A stretch of DNA of 64,000 nucleotides from Porphyra umbilicalis (taxonomy: Eukaryota > Rhodophyta > Bangiophyceae > Bangiales > Bangiaceae): NCBI GenBank assembly GCA_002049455.2, contig KV919009.1, positions 55,745-119,744 of the forward strand. Reading direction: 5' to 3'. The notes under the pieces are model-generated. The model was not told the origin of the DNA, ran no database searches, and saw only the letters and a program-made list of their open reading frames with translations. Numbering within the stretch: position 1 is the first letter of the stretch; each line of letters opens with the position of its first letter. The position numbers and the translations under genes are program-made. Below, piece after piece: positions 1-8,530 of this stretch.

Positions 1-625
1 CCGACTGAAAGCCGAGAATGCCACCATCGCTCGACACTGCCATCGTGGTGCTCGTCCGCGGCACCGTGCGCGGGTCCCGACCCAGTAGACGAGAGCGGTC
101 GTGCGCCAGGGCCCGTCCAAAGCGACGGAAGACGTCACCGCCGTCGGTGTGCGTCTCATCAACGGACACGATGCAGCGACGCGGGATGTGTTCGCGAATT
201 GCCGCGTGCGTCAACCGCCGCGGCGCCGACGACTCCTCAAACAGCCGCAACACAACCTTGCGGGTGAAGCCCAGCTTGTTGAGGTGGAAATCGACGGTGC
301 TCTGCGAGCAGCGTAAACCGATGAACTCGCCACTCGCGTGGTTGCGCATCATGTCCAGCATTGCAGCGTGCTCGCGCAGCAGCGCCCGCGGGTTCTCTCG
401 AACCAGAGCGACGATGGCCGACAGCAGCGTCATGTCGAACGCACAGTTGTCCTCGTGGCGGTTGCGCAGCACCGGGTTCCTCCATACCGACCCATGGTCA
501 CGGTAGTACAGCTTCCAGCGGTTAAGCGTCGAGCGCGTGACGCCGGTACTCTCGTAGATGATGTTGCGGCTCACGCCATTGTGCAGCATCGTGACAGCAA
601 TGAGCCGAATGTCCACCCCAAACAT
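1..625 (-). CDS. Tc1/mariner-IS630 superfamily transposase, 3' end beyond window
   Basis: Reading the minus strand from an ATG at 625-623 gives an open frame of about 208 codons running off the window edge without a stop. The N-terminus has a helix-turn-helix with motif GVTRSTLNRWKLYYRDHG, followed by a second DNA-binding-like region. Near residue 155 lies the start of the DDE catalytic fold, SVDETHTDGGDVFRRFGRA, where the Asp of VDE is the expected first catalytic residue. It is followed by SSDGGILGFQ, which corresponds to the SLDGGI segment of Tc1/IS630 DDE_3 domains. The later catalytic Asp and Asp/Glu lie outside the window. Family: cut-and-paste transposases that use TA target sites. Its 5' end faces the 164-bp array and the SET gene. 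Whether the element is complete cannot be judged here. Confidence 0.82.
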   Translation of the reverse strand, partial: MFGVDIRLIAVTMLHNGVSRNIIYESTGVTRSTLNRWKLYYRDHGSVWRNPVLRNRHEDNCAFDMTLLSAIVALVRENPRALLREHAAMLDMMRNHASGEFIGLRCSQSTVDFHLNKLGFTRKVVLRLFEESSAPRRLTHAAIREHIPRRCIVSVDETHTDGGDVFRRFGRALAHDRSRLLGRDPRTVPRTSTTMAVSSDGGILGFQS

Positions 626-783
626 GAGTCTCGCCTGGACCGCCACACCACCGACAACTGGAGACGCAATTCGATCGTAACATGCGTCGCCCTCAGCCGC
701 AAACACGACGCCGGCGACAATCACGCTGCACCCCGCAGCGTCGCGCACAACGAGCAGCATATGGACGGCGTCAACGGCGACGA

Positions 784-1850
784 CGCGTGCAGCACGTCGG
801 GAGTGCTGCACCCCGCAGCGCCTTCCACAACAAGCAGCAAATGGACGGCGTTAACGGCGACGAGGAGGGCCACACGACGCCGGCGAGCAGCGCGTCACCT
901 CCCGCCGCGTCACCAAGCACGAGCCGCACGCGGACGGCGTCAACGACGACGACGCGTGCAGCACGTCGGGAACCTTGCCCGTCGCCACCGCGGCCGCCAC
1001 GACGGCAGCGACGCGTCCGCCGGCCCCCGCCGCAAGCACGACGACAACGACCAGCGCGTTACCTCCCGCCGCGTCGCCAACCTCGACCGCCACGCGGACG
1101 GTGTCAGCGGTGACGGGGCTTGCAGCACGTCGGGAGCCTTGCCCGTCGCCACCGCGGTCGCCACGACGGCAGCGACGCGTGCGCCGCCCCCTGCAGGAAG
1201 AACGACGACAGCGACCAGCTCGTTACGTCCCGCCGCGACACCAACCACGAGCCGCACGCGGACGGCGTCAACGACGACGACGCGTGCAGCACGTCGGGAA
1301 CCTTGCCCGTCGCCACCGCGGTCGCCACGACGGCAGCGACGCGTGCGCCACCCCCTGCAGGAAGAACGACGACAGCGACCAGCGCGTGATCTCCCGCCGC
1401 GTAACCAACCACGAGCCGCACGCGGACGGCGTCAACGATGACGACGCGTGCAGCACGTCGGGAGCCTTGCCCGTCGCCACCGCGGTCGCCACGACGGCAG
1501 CGACGCGTGCGCCGCCCCACGCCACGAGCACGACGACAGCGACCAGCTCGTTACGTCCCGCCGCGACACCAACCACGAGCCGCACGCGGACGTGTTCAAC
1601 GACGACGACGCGTGCAGCACGTCGGGAGCCTTGCCCGTCGCCACCGCGGTCGCCACCACGGCAGCGACGCGTGCGCCGCCCCACGCCACGAGCACGACGA
1701 CAGCGACCAGCTCGTTACGTCCCGCCGCGACACCAACCACGAGCCGCACGCGGACGTGGTCAACGACGACGACGCGTGCAGCACGTCGGGAGCCTTGCCC
1801 GTCGCCACCGCGGTCGCCACGACGGCAGCGACACGTGCGTCGTCCCCGGC
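784..1850. repeat. 164-bp tandem array (upstream of SET gene)
   Basis: The anchor TGCAGCACGTCGGGA (last base variable, first copy degenerate upstream) recurs at 788, 957, 1121, 1285, 1449, 1613 and 1777. Spacing is 169 and then exactly 164 bp five times. Because 164 is not a multiple of three, each unit shifts frame, so the long Arg/Thr/Ala-rich ORFs found here in all frames are artefacts. A degenerate half-unit (CTGCACCCCGCAGCG) lies upstream at about 728-830. The unit is close to nucleosome-repeat length, as many satellites are. Confidence 0.9.
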
Positions 1851-2285
1851 CACGCACACGACGCCGGCAGCATTCACGCTGCGCCCTGCCACGTCGTCCA
1901 CAACGAGTAACTCGTGGACGTCGTGTGTTCTTGGCCAGCTCGTCGCCGGCTGCGCGTGGGAATCCGTGGCCGCTGCCCAAAGACGGCTTCGCCTCCCGCC
2001 TCCCCCTCCTCCATTGTCCTTTCATGTTTTTTACTGTAATCACACATCTGAGGCATGAAAATCTGCGTCCTGAGGCTCAGCCTCGACACCCCATGCAGGA
2101 CGTGCCTCAAAGCGTGCCGGCCAACGAGAACATGTCGTTCCAATCTCCTCATTGGATCGGCGCACGCTGATTGGGCGACTCGCGTGCATGCACGGTTGGA
2201 GGCTGCCGTCGAGGCTGCGCCTCAGCGTTGATGACCGCTGAGTCTCTGCGAGTGGTCTTCTGTCGCTGCCGCGGCCGCGCATGAC
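1851..2285. other. Spacer between array and SET gene
   Basis: Less GC-rich DNA containing the presumed promoter and 5' UTR of the SET gene. No TATA box is obvious. Nothing else was recognised. Confidence 0.5.
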
Positions 2286-5195
2286 ATGGAGTGTTCCGAC
2301 TTGCATCTGCTCCTGGACTGGCCTGACCTGTGTCAGCCCTGTGCCTTGACCCATGTCGAAGACGACGACGCCTACGAGCCACGAGGCCTGGTTCGCACCG
2401 TAGCCGACGTGCTCGATACAACTGCGCGCTATACTCTGCGTTGGCAGCGCACGGCGGTAGCGGTCGCCATTCGGCTTAACCGTGCCACCGTTCACCGGCA
2501 GCAGCGTGTTGCTGCTGCTTCTGCTCCCTCAGGCGACACTACGCCGATTTTGGCGACCTTGGATGTAGCGCGTCTGGTGCGCAGTGAGGGCACCGGCGCC
2601 TATGACGCCTGGTGGGTTGTAGGGGCTTCCGCTGCCAGCGACGCCGGCACGGCCGTATGGAGTGACCAATGGTCACAGCGTGGAGAACCTGCGTTGCGTC
2701 AACATGTGAGTGTGCGAGGCACCGACAGTGCTGATGGTAAACGCGGGAGCTGCGACGACGGGCTCTCAGAGAGCGACCCAGAAGAGCCGTCGCTACGTAC
2801 GGTGCCAACGGTGCATTTGTTGTCGGCTGGACGTCCAGTGCGTGGAGGTAATAGGCAGCGCGCTGGCGCGGCGCCGATGCCCGCCTCCGAGTCGCCTTCC
2901 CTCTATGCGCCAACAACAACTACGGGGTTTGCTGTCCCTACGGGAACGCCACTGCCGTCGGGCGACGATCTACCGCGGGCCGGCACCATACGGACGATCA
3001 TGCTTCCGTTTGTCGAGCGGCTGCCGACGCACACGTTCTGCACGCTCACCCGGCGGGTGTGGCGGCGCATCGAGGACGTTTCGGCGCCGCGGTTTGTGCC
3101 GTACATGGGCGGGGTGACGGGTGCGTTTGCCGAGTCGGCGTGGCGCGCTCGCTTGGACAGGTGGGCGGGTGTCGTCGACAGCGACAGCGACATCTCCGAG
3201 GAAGACGCTGCTGACAGAGGGGTGGGGTACTACGGCCTGTCAGCAAGGACGCGGCGAATGGCAGAGCGTGCCGGGATGCAAGCTGTCGTGAGCATGCTGG
3301 GCGACGACCAGACCGTGGTTGACGCCATTGCGCGCGGATTGGGCCGACCTTCGGCCAGAGTTCGACGGACGATTGACCTCGTCGACAGACGCGCCCGCCA
3401 GCACGCAGCTGCACGGAAGAGACGCATCGAGCGAGCCGCACGCCAATCCGCGCTGGAGCGATTGACGGGCGGCGCTAGCTTGGCAGTCGTTCTAGCCAGT
3501 GGCGCCGCGCGTGCTCGCCCGCGTGCAAGTCCCCGGTCGGCGTCTGGGCCCCGGCACGCCGACACAGCGGCTGCGCCGCCAGCGGCGTTTGTGGGCAACT
3601 GGGGCCAGATGGGCTCGGCCGTCGATGCGGTGGCGGTGGCAGCGGCCGATGCAACAGCGGCCGGCCTTCCCCGAGCCAGCCGTGCGTGGGCAATGCGACA
3701 GGTGGGGGAGGTAGTGTCGGTGCTGGCTGATGCAGACGCCCACAGACGCGACGTCGCCGGCGTGCGCGACGTGCTATCCACGCTCCGGCTGACCGACGGT
3801 GCCGACCGCGTTGCCGAGTTGCCCTGTGTCGGATCATTTCTTGGATGTGCTCCTCCGCCTCATGCGTCTGCGCTGGCGGCGTCCATCGACGCGTCGACTG
3901 ATTTCATGGATTCGTCGGCGCCGTCGCGAGACACATTGGCGCGTCTGCTTTGTCGTGTATGCCTACGTTACGCCTGCCGCTTGCACGGTCCGTGCCCTCG
4001 CGACCCTCTGTCGGCGCCGCCACCCGCCCGACCCGTCACTCTTCCCCCCGACGTCCATCGAGCGCTCGCCTACGTCGAGGCATTTGGGTGGCCAGTCGGC
4101 GGCGCCGCACCTGCGCGGGCGCCCTTCATGGATCCGATCTCTCCACCTACCAACAGCTCGTCGGCGACTGCAACCCCTCCCCTGTCGCAAGCAGCCTCGT
4201 CGCAGAGGCGGCGGCAGGAGAAACCGACCGCGTCGCCGTCGATAGAGGGCGGCAGCCAGATTGACAACGCGGCGGTCGACTTTGTGCCCTGCTTTCACGT
4301 CGGGCATTGTACGGAGCGGGTGTGCCGGTGCGCGCGCGCGGGTGTTCCCTGCGAGAAGTTTTGTGGTTGCTCTCACGTACGTTGGGTGGCTTCGGACCAG
4401 TCGTCAGCTACAGCCGCTTGGGCGACAGCCATCGACGTGCGCGCCGGCACCGGACAATCGCCCGCAATCGCGTCGCCCTTGACGCCGTCGGACACTGCCT
4501 GGTTTTCAACTGTGACGGCTCCTGGGTCCCGTTTTTGCTGGCGACGGGTGCAGTGCGAGTGCTCGGCACCTGGGAGGTGCGCGACTGACGAGTGCCCGTG
4601 CTTCGGCGAAGACCGCGAGTGCGACCCGGACGCATGCTTCACGTGCGGCGCCGCTTGGTCGCCGGCATCCGGCGTCGACGACGCCTGCCCTCCATTTCGT
4701 GGCGGTGACCGCAACGATGAATGGCCGAAAGGCCTGCTGACGGCTGTCGACCCAGTCGCCGGTGGAGTCCCCGGCAGCCGGCGCTGCCGAAACGTACAGA
4801 TGCAGGTCGGCTCCCGTGTGCGTGTCGTGCTCGGGCGCTCCGAGGCACACGGCTTCGGCGTGTTTGCAGCTGAGCGCGCGACGGCTGGTGACTATGTCGG
4901 GGATTACGTGGGGGAGCTTCTCCCTCACGCCGATGCGCACACTCGCGGCCGCGTGTATGACGCAATCGGGGTCAGCTTCCTGTACACGCTGACCCGCACA
5001 CTCGTGCTGGATGCGACTCGCGTCGGCGGCTGCCTGCGATACATCAACCACAAACGGGACGGAGCCAACCTCCAGCCGAAGCTGCTCAGCGTTAGTGGGT
5101 ACATACGGGTGGGGTTCTTTGCTGCCCGGGACTTGGTGCCGGGCGAGGAGCTGTTTTTCGATTATGGGTACAGTCTGGATGACTGGCGTGTCTGA
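2286..5195 (+). CDS. Enhancer-of-zeste-like histone H3K27 methyltransferase (CXC + SET)
   Basis: Single uninterrupted ORF of 969 residues from ATG at 2286. The last 300 residues are diagnostic. A cysteine-rich CXC/pre-SET region starts near residue 668 (CxxxxxCxxRVCRCxxxGxxCxxxCGC), followed after a spacer by CECSxxGRCxxDECPCFGEDREC. The SET domain covers about residues 836-965, with HGFGVFAAE, GDYVGE, LRYINHKRDGAN and the C-terminal GEELFFDYGYS, which closely matches the E(z) GEELFFDYRYS. A RFVPYMGG segment near residue 275 resembles the PYMGD region of E(z). The remaining N-terminus is not recognisable. In PRC2 the family trimethylates H3K27 and silences genes and transposons. Oddity: the usual NHS of the SET core is NHK. 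It is intact despite flanking repeats and a neighbouring transposase. No intron is needed. Confidence 0.88.
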   Translation: MECSDLHLLLDWPDLCQPCALTHVEDDDAYEPRGLVRTVADVLDTTARYTLRWQRTAVAVAIRLNRATVHRQQRVAAASAPSGDTTPILATLDVARLVRSEGTGAYDAWWVVGASAASDAGTAVWSDQWSQRGEPALRQHVSVRGTDSADGKRGSCDDGLSESDPEEPSLRTVPTVHLLSAGRPVRGGNRQRAGAAPMPASESPSLYAPTTTTGFAVPTGTPLPSGDDLPRAGTIRTIMLPFVERLPTHTFCTLTRRVWRRIEDVSAPRFVPYMGGVTGAFAESAWRARLDRWAGVVDSDSDISEEDAADRGVGYYGLSARTRRMAERAGMQAVVSMLGDDQTVVDAIARGLGRPSARVRRTIDLVDRRARQHAAARKRRIERAARQSALERLTGGASLAVVLASGAARARPRASPRSASGPRHADTAAAPPAAFVGNWGQMGSAVDAVAVAAADATAAGLPRASRAWAMRQVGEVVSVLADADAHRRDVAGVRDVLSTLRLTDGADRVAELPCVGSFLGCAPPPHASALAASIDASTDFMDSSAPSRDTLARLLCRVCLRYACRLHGPCPRDPLSAPPPARPVTLPPDVHRALAYVEAFGWPVGGAAPARAPFMDPISPPTNSSSATATPPLSQAASSQRRRQEKPTASPSIEGGSQIDNAAVDFVPCFHVGHCTERVCRCARAGVPCEKFCGCSHVRWVASDQSSATAAWATAIDVRAGTGQSPAIASPLTPSDTAWFSTVTAPGSRFCWRRVQCECSAPGRCATDECPCFGEDRECDPDACFTCGAAWSPASGVDDACPPFRGGDRNDEWPKGLLTAVDPVAGGVPGSRRCRNVQMQVGSRVRVVLGRSEAHGFGVFAAERATAGDYVGDYVGELLPHADAHTRGRVYDAIGVSFLYTLTRTLVLDATRVGGCLRYINHKRDGANLQPKLLSVSGYIRVGFFAARDLVPGEELFFDYGYSLDDWRV

Positions 5196-5224
5196 CGCGG
5201 TTGCTCTGCCTGTTGGTGCTTGCT

Positions 5225-6015
5225 GGCGACGCGGCGGGCGGTGGCTCCGGCGTCGGCGGCGTCCGTGTCGTCGCGGTGTCCAACGCCGTCGACGCTCCCG
5301 TCTTGGCGACCTCGTCCGCGACGCACAGTCGGCGACGCGGGTTCCGCTACTCATCAGCGTTGGCGCCCGCCGCGTGCAGCACCTCGTTGGCGACACGGCG
5401 GGCGGTGACGCCGGTGTCGGCGTCGTCCGTGTCGTCGCGGTGTACAACGCCGTCGACGCTCCCGTCTTGGCGACCGCGTCCGCGACGCACAGGCGGCGAG
5501 ACGGGTTCCGCTACTCATCAGCGTTGGCGCCCGCCGCGTGCAGCACCTGGTTGGCGACGACGCGGCGGGCGGTGACGCGGGCTTCGGCGCTCGCCGCGTG
5601 CAGCACCTGGTTGGCGACGCGGCCGACGCCGGCGTCGGCGTCGTCCGTGTCGTCGCGGTGTACTACGCCGTCGACGCTCCCGTATTGGCGACCGCGTCCG
5701 CGATGTACAGTCGGCAAGATGGGTAGCGCTACTCATCGGCGTTCGCGTCCGCGGCGTGCAGCACCTCGTTGGCGACGCGGCGGGCGGTGACACCGGCGTC
5801 GGCGCCCGCCGCGTGCGGCACCTCGTTGGCTACGCGGCGGGCGGTGACGCCGGCGTCGGCGCCCGCCGCGTGCAGCACCGCATTGGCGACGCGGTGGATG
5901 GTGACGCCGGCGTTGGCGCTGGCCGCGTGCAACACCTGGTTGGCCTCGCGGCAAGCGGTGACGCCGGCGTCTGCGCAAGCCGCGTGCGGCACCTGGTTGG
6001 TGACGCGGCAAGCGT
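5225..6015. repeat. 164-bp/57-bp tandem array (downstream of SET gene)
   Basis: The first part has two 164-bp units (anchor GTCCGTGTCG at 5261 and 5425; CGCGTGCAGCACC at 5371 and 5535) and a third diverged unit. From about 5753 the array switches to a 57-bp unit, with CGCGTGC anchors at 5753, 5810, 5867, 5924 and 5981. The 57-bp unit is a sub-segment of the 164-bp one. Read as reverse complement it resembles the upstream array: CCCGCCGCGTCGCCAA followed at similar distance by GCACGCGG. The array starts about 30 bp after the SET stop codon, so it probably lies in the 3' UTR. Confidence 0.85.
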
Positions 6016-6376
6016 CTGTGCTCGTCTATTTCATGGCGCCGTCTATTTCTTCGGCGCCGTCCCCCTCGCAGGCGTGTGGATGCTGGCGGGTGGGGAAGTG
6101 CGGGCGTCCCGCTGGCGCGCCGCCGCCACGCACGTGCGCGTGGCGGTGGTGCACCTGCCGGGGGCGGCGAGCTGGGACGACGGTGGCGCCGACGTGTGTC
6201 CAGCATGTCGCGTTCGTTTTGATGCGATACGGATTGTGCGACTTTTTTTCTCTTCTGCGTCGTGTTGGTTGACAGGCGTCTTCGCAAGATCCAGGAGCTC
6301 CGCAAGAGAGAGAAAGAATCAGGCGCTTGTCGGGAGCAGGAAAAAGGTGGGATTTACTCGTTTCAGTTCACTGTAA
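6016..6376. other. Intergenic
   Basis: Contains a pyrimidine-rich stretch (about 6241-6256) and ordinary sequence. No gene was recognised. Confidence 0.4.
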
Positions 6377-7339
6377 ATGACTGACAGACGGACGCTCCGA
6401 TTGGCATGCGTCACCTCGTCAGCATACCGGTACCGTGAAGACACCATCGAAATCCACTGTGACTCTAACGGGCACCGTGGCCAAGTCCCGACGTCGTGGG
6501 ACGGCGGCCAGGCCTGGCTGACGATGACGTCCTGCCCGCTTCCGCGGGTCGCGGCTGCCGACGCGAGTCAAATGTCTTGCACGTTGCTGCGCCAGGCGAC
6601 GCCGCACGCAGCCAGCCACGGCTCGTCGCAGCGCCAAGTCGTGCCCGGCGACTCGCAGCGTGTGTGGTTGTGGACGCATCTGTGGCGGGTGGCGGCCGCA
6701 GCGGCGGCCGCGCTGGTTGCCGCCTTTTCGCGCCTCTGGGTGCGACGGGCCGACGTAGCGGGCGACGGCCGGCACTTCGCGGTCCGCGGCGGACGCCGTG
6801 CTCGGCCGAGGTACTTCTCTCGTCGGCACCGGGACAGAGCGCTGCCGCCCCCGACCCCTTCCCGCACCCATGCCGTGCTCGACCCGTCCCGCGCGGCTCC
6901 GACGCTGTTCGGGGTGCGCGCGACACGGACGCGACGGTACGCGCAAGTGGCTCCCGCAGCGCACGCGGCGGTGATGAAGGAGGAGGTGGCCGCGGCAGCG
7001 GCGGCGGAGGTATCGCCCGCGGTGCCGCCGACTGAGACGGTGGCGGCAGCAGCAGGGCCGGAGGTGCCAACAGTACACCGACAAGGCGCTTCTCCACGGC
7101 GCGTGCAGCGTCTGCCTCGCCATGTGCGTGGCGGCGGCCACAGCGTCGGCGTCAACACGCTCGTCATTGTCAACGACGGCGGCGCCAACAACGAGCTCCA
7201 CAACGCGTTCAGGAGTTTCCCCGCCGTGTGCGGCGTGCCGGCGGCCACAACGTCGGCGTCGAAAATCACCGCATTGTCAACGACAACGTCGGCGTCGACA
7301 CGGTCGTCATTGTTAACGACGGCGGCGCCATCAACGTGA
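6377..7339 (+). CDS. Hypothetical protein, possible membrane segment, runs into a repeat array
   Basis: ORF of 320 codons from ATG 6377 to TGA 7337. No family was recognised. It contains an Ala-rich hydrophobic stretch around residues 98-118 (VWLWTHLWRVAAAAAAALVA) that could span a membrane, then a basic region, then an Ala/Glu/Val-rich tail. The last 70 codons are the start of the 141-bp tandem array, so the C-terminus is repeat-derived. The opposite strand is also open for 260 codons, a common side effect of high GC here. Coding status is doubtful. Confidence 0.28.
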   Translation: MTDRRTLRLACVTSSAYRYREDTIEIHCDSNGHRGQVPTSWDGGQAWLTMTSCPLPRVAAADASQMSCTLLRQATPHAASHGSSQRQVVPGDSQRVWLWTHLWRVAAAAAAALVAAFSRLWVRRADVAGDGRHFAVRGGRRARPRYFSRRHRDRALPPPTPSRTHAVLDPSRAAPTLFGVRATRTRRYAQVAPAAHAAVMKEEVAAAAAAEVSPAVPPTETVAAAAGPEVPTVHRQGASPRRVQRLPRHVRGGGHSVGVNTLVIVNDGGANNELHNAFRSFPAVCGVPAATTSASKITALSTTTSASTRSSLLTTAAPST

Positions 7340-8230
7340 GCCACGGCGCGTGCAGCGACTGCTTTGCCGCGTGCGTGGCGGCGGCCACAGCGTCGGCTTC
7401 AACAAGCACCGCATTGTCAACGACAACGTCGCCGACGACAAGCTCGTCATTGTCAACGACGGCGACGCCAACTACGTGCTACACAACGCGTGCAGGAGCT
7501 TCCTCGCCGTGTGCCGCATGCCGGCGGCCACAACGTCGGAATTGACAAGCACCGCATAGTCAACGACAACGTCGCCGTCGACAAGCTCGTCATTATCAAC
7601 GACGGCGGCGCCGACAACTTGCTCCACGACGCGTGCAGCAGTTCCTCGCCGTGTGTGGCGTGCCGGCGGCCACAACGTCGGCGTCGCAAAGCACCGCATT
7701 GTCAACGACAACGTCGGCGTCGACACGGTCGTCATTATCAACGACGGCGGCGCCATCAACGTGAGCCACGGCGCGTGCAGCGTCTGCTTTGCCGCGTGCG
7801 TGGCGGCGGCCATAGCGTCGGCGTCAACCAGCACCGCATTGTCAACGACAACGTCGCCGACGACAAGCTCGTCATTGTCAACGACGGCGACGCCAACTAC
7901 GTGCTACACAACGCGTGCAGGAGCTTCCTCGCCGTGTGCCGCGTGCCGGCGGCCACAACGTCGGAATTGACAAGCACCGCATTGTCAACGACAACGTCGC
8001 CGTCGACAAGCTCGTCATTGTCAACGACGGCGGCGCCGACAACGTGAGCCACGGCGCGTGCAGGAGTTTCCTCACCGTGTGGGTCGTGGCGGCGGCCACA
8101 ACGTCGGCGTCGACAAGCACCACGTCGGCAGCGGCCATGTCGACTGCCTCTCCTATGTCCACGTCGGCCTCAAGACGCACGTCGTCGTCTACATCTGCGC
8201 GTTTCCGTTTGCCGCTGTGTGTTTCTCAGG
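7125..8230. repeat. ~141-bp tandem array with 425-bp higher-order repeat
   Basis: GGCGGCCACA-type anchors occur at 7134, 7240, 7380, 7523, 7665, 7805, 7947 and 8091. Every third unit matches best (7240/7665, 7380/7805, 7523/7947), all 424-425 bp apart, so two copies of a three-monomer higher-order unit span 7240-8089. Monomers share the block ACCGCATTGTCAACGACAAC. Several frames stay open on both strands, but unit length varies between 139 and 144 bp, which argues against coding. Confidence 0.85.
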
Positions 8231-8530
8231 GGCGTCGACGATAAGCGCATAAGAATATATTGAAGGCTGCGCGGGAGGAAAGCCGCCCACACAGACCACG
8301 AACAAGCAACGGGTCAAGCCCTCGTTCCCCTCCATCGTTGACGGCAGTGCACCCCACCCAGGTCGGCTGCCGCGGCCCAACGCGTTGCTCTCCGAAGCAC
8401 AGCAACTCGCCGCCACCACCCCCATCCCCCAAATCGCCAACCCTCCACACACGCTACTATCCTCACCCCCACGAGTCCCTTGCAAAGTACGACCGCTACC
8501 TTGAACTACCGTCCTCCCGCAAGCAAACAC
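8231..8530. other. Intergenic / 3' region of the minus-strand gene
   Basis: Contains the 3' end side of the neighbouring minus-strand gene. No recognisable feature. Confidence 0.4.

Noticed and set aside
700..2058. Several 200-370-codon ORFs on both strands
   Set aside because: They are translations of the 164-bp array, open in all frames because the repeat lacks stops; the unit length shifts frame at every copy.
7125..8230. CRISPR-like array
   Set aside because: Whole ~141-bp units are repeated without alternating unique spacers. It is a satellite in eukaryotic DNA.
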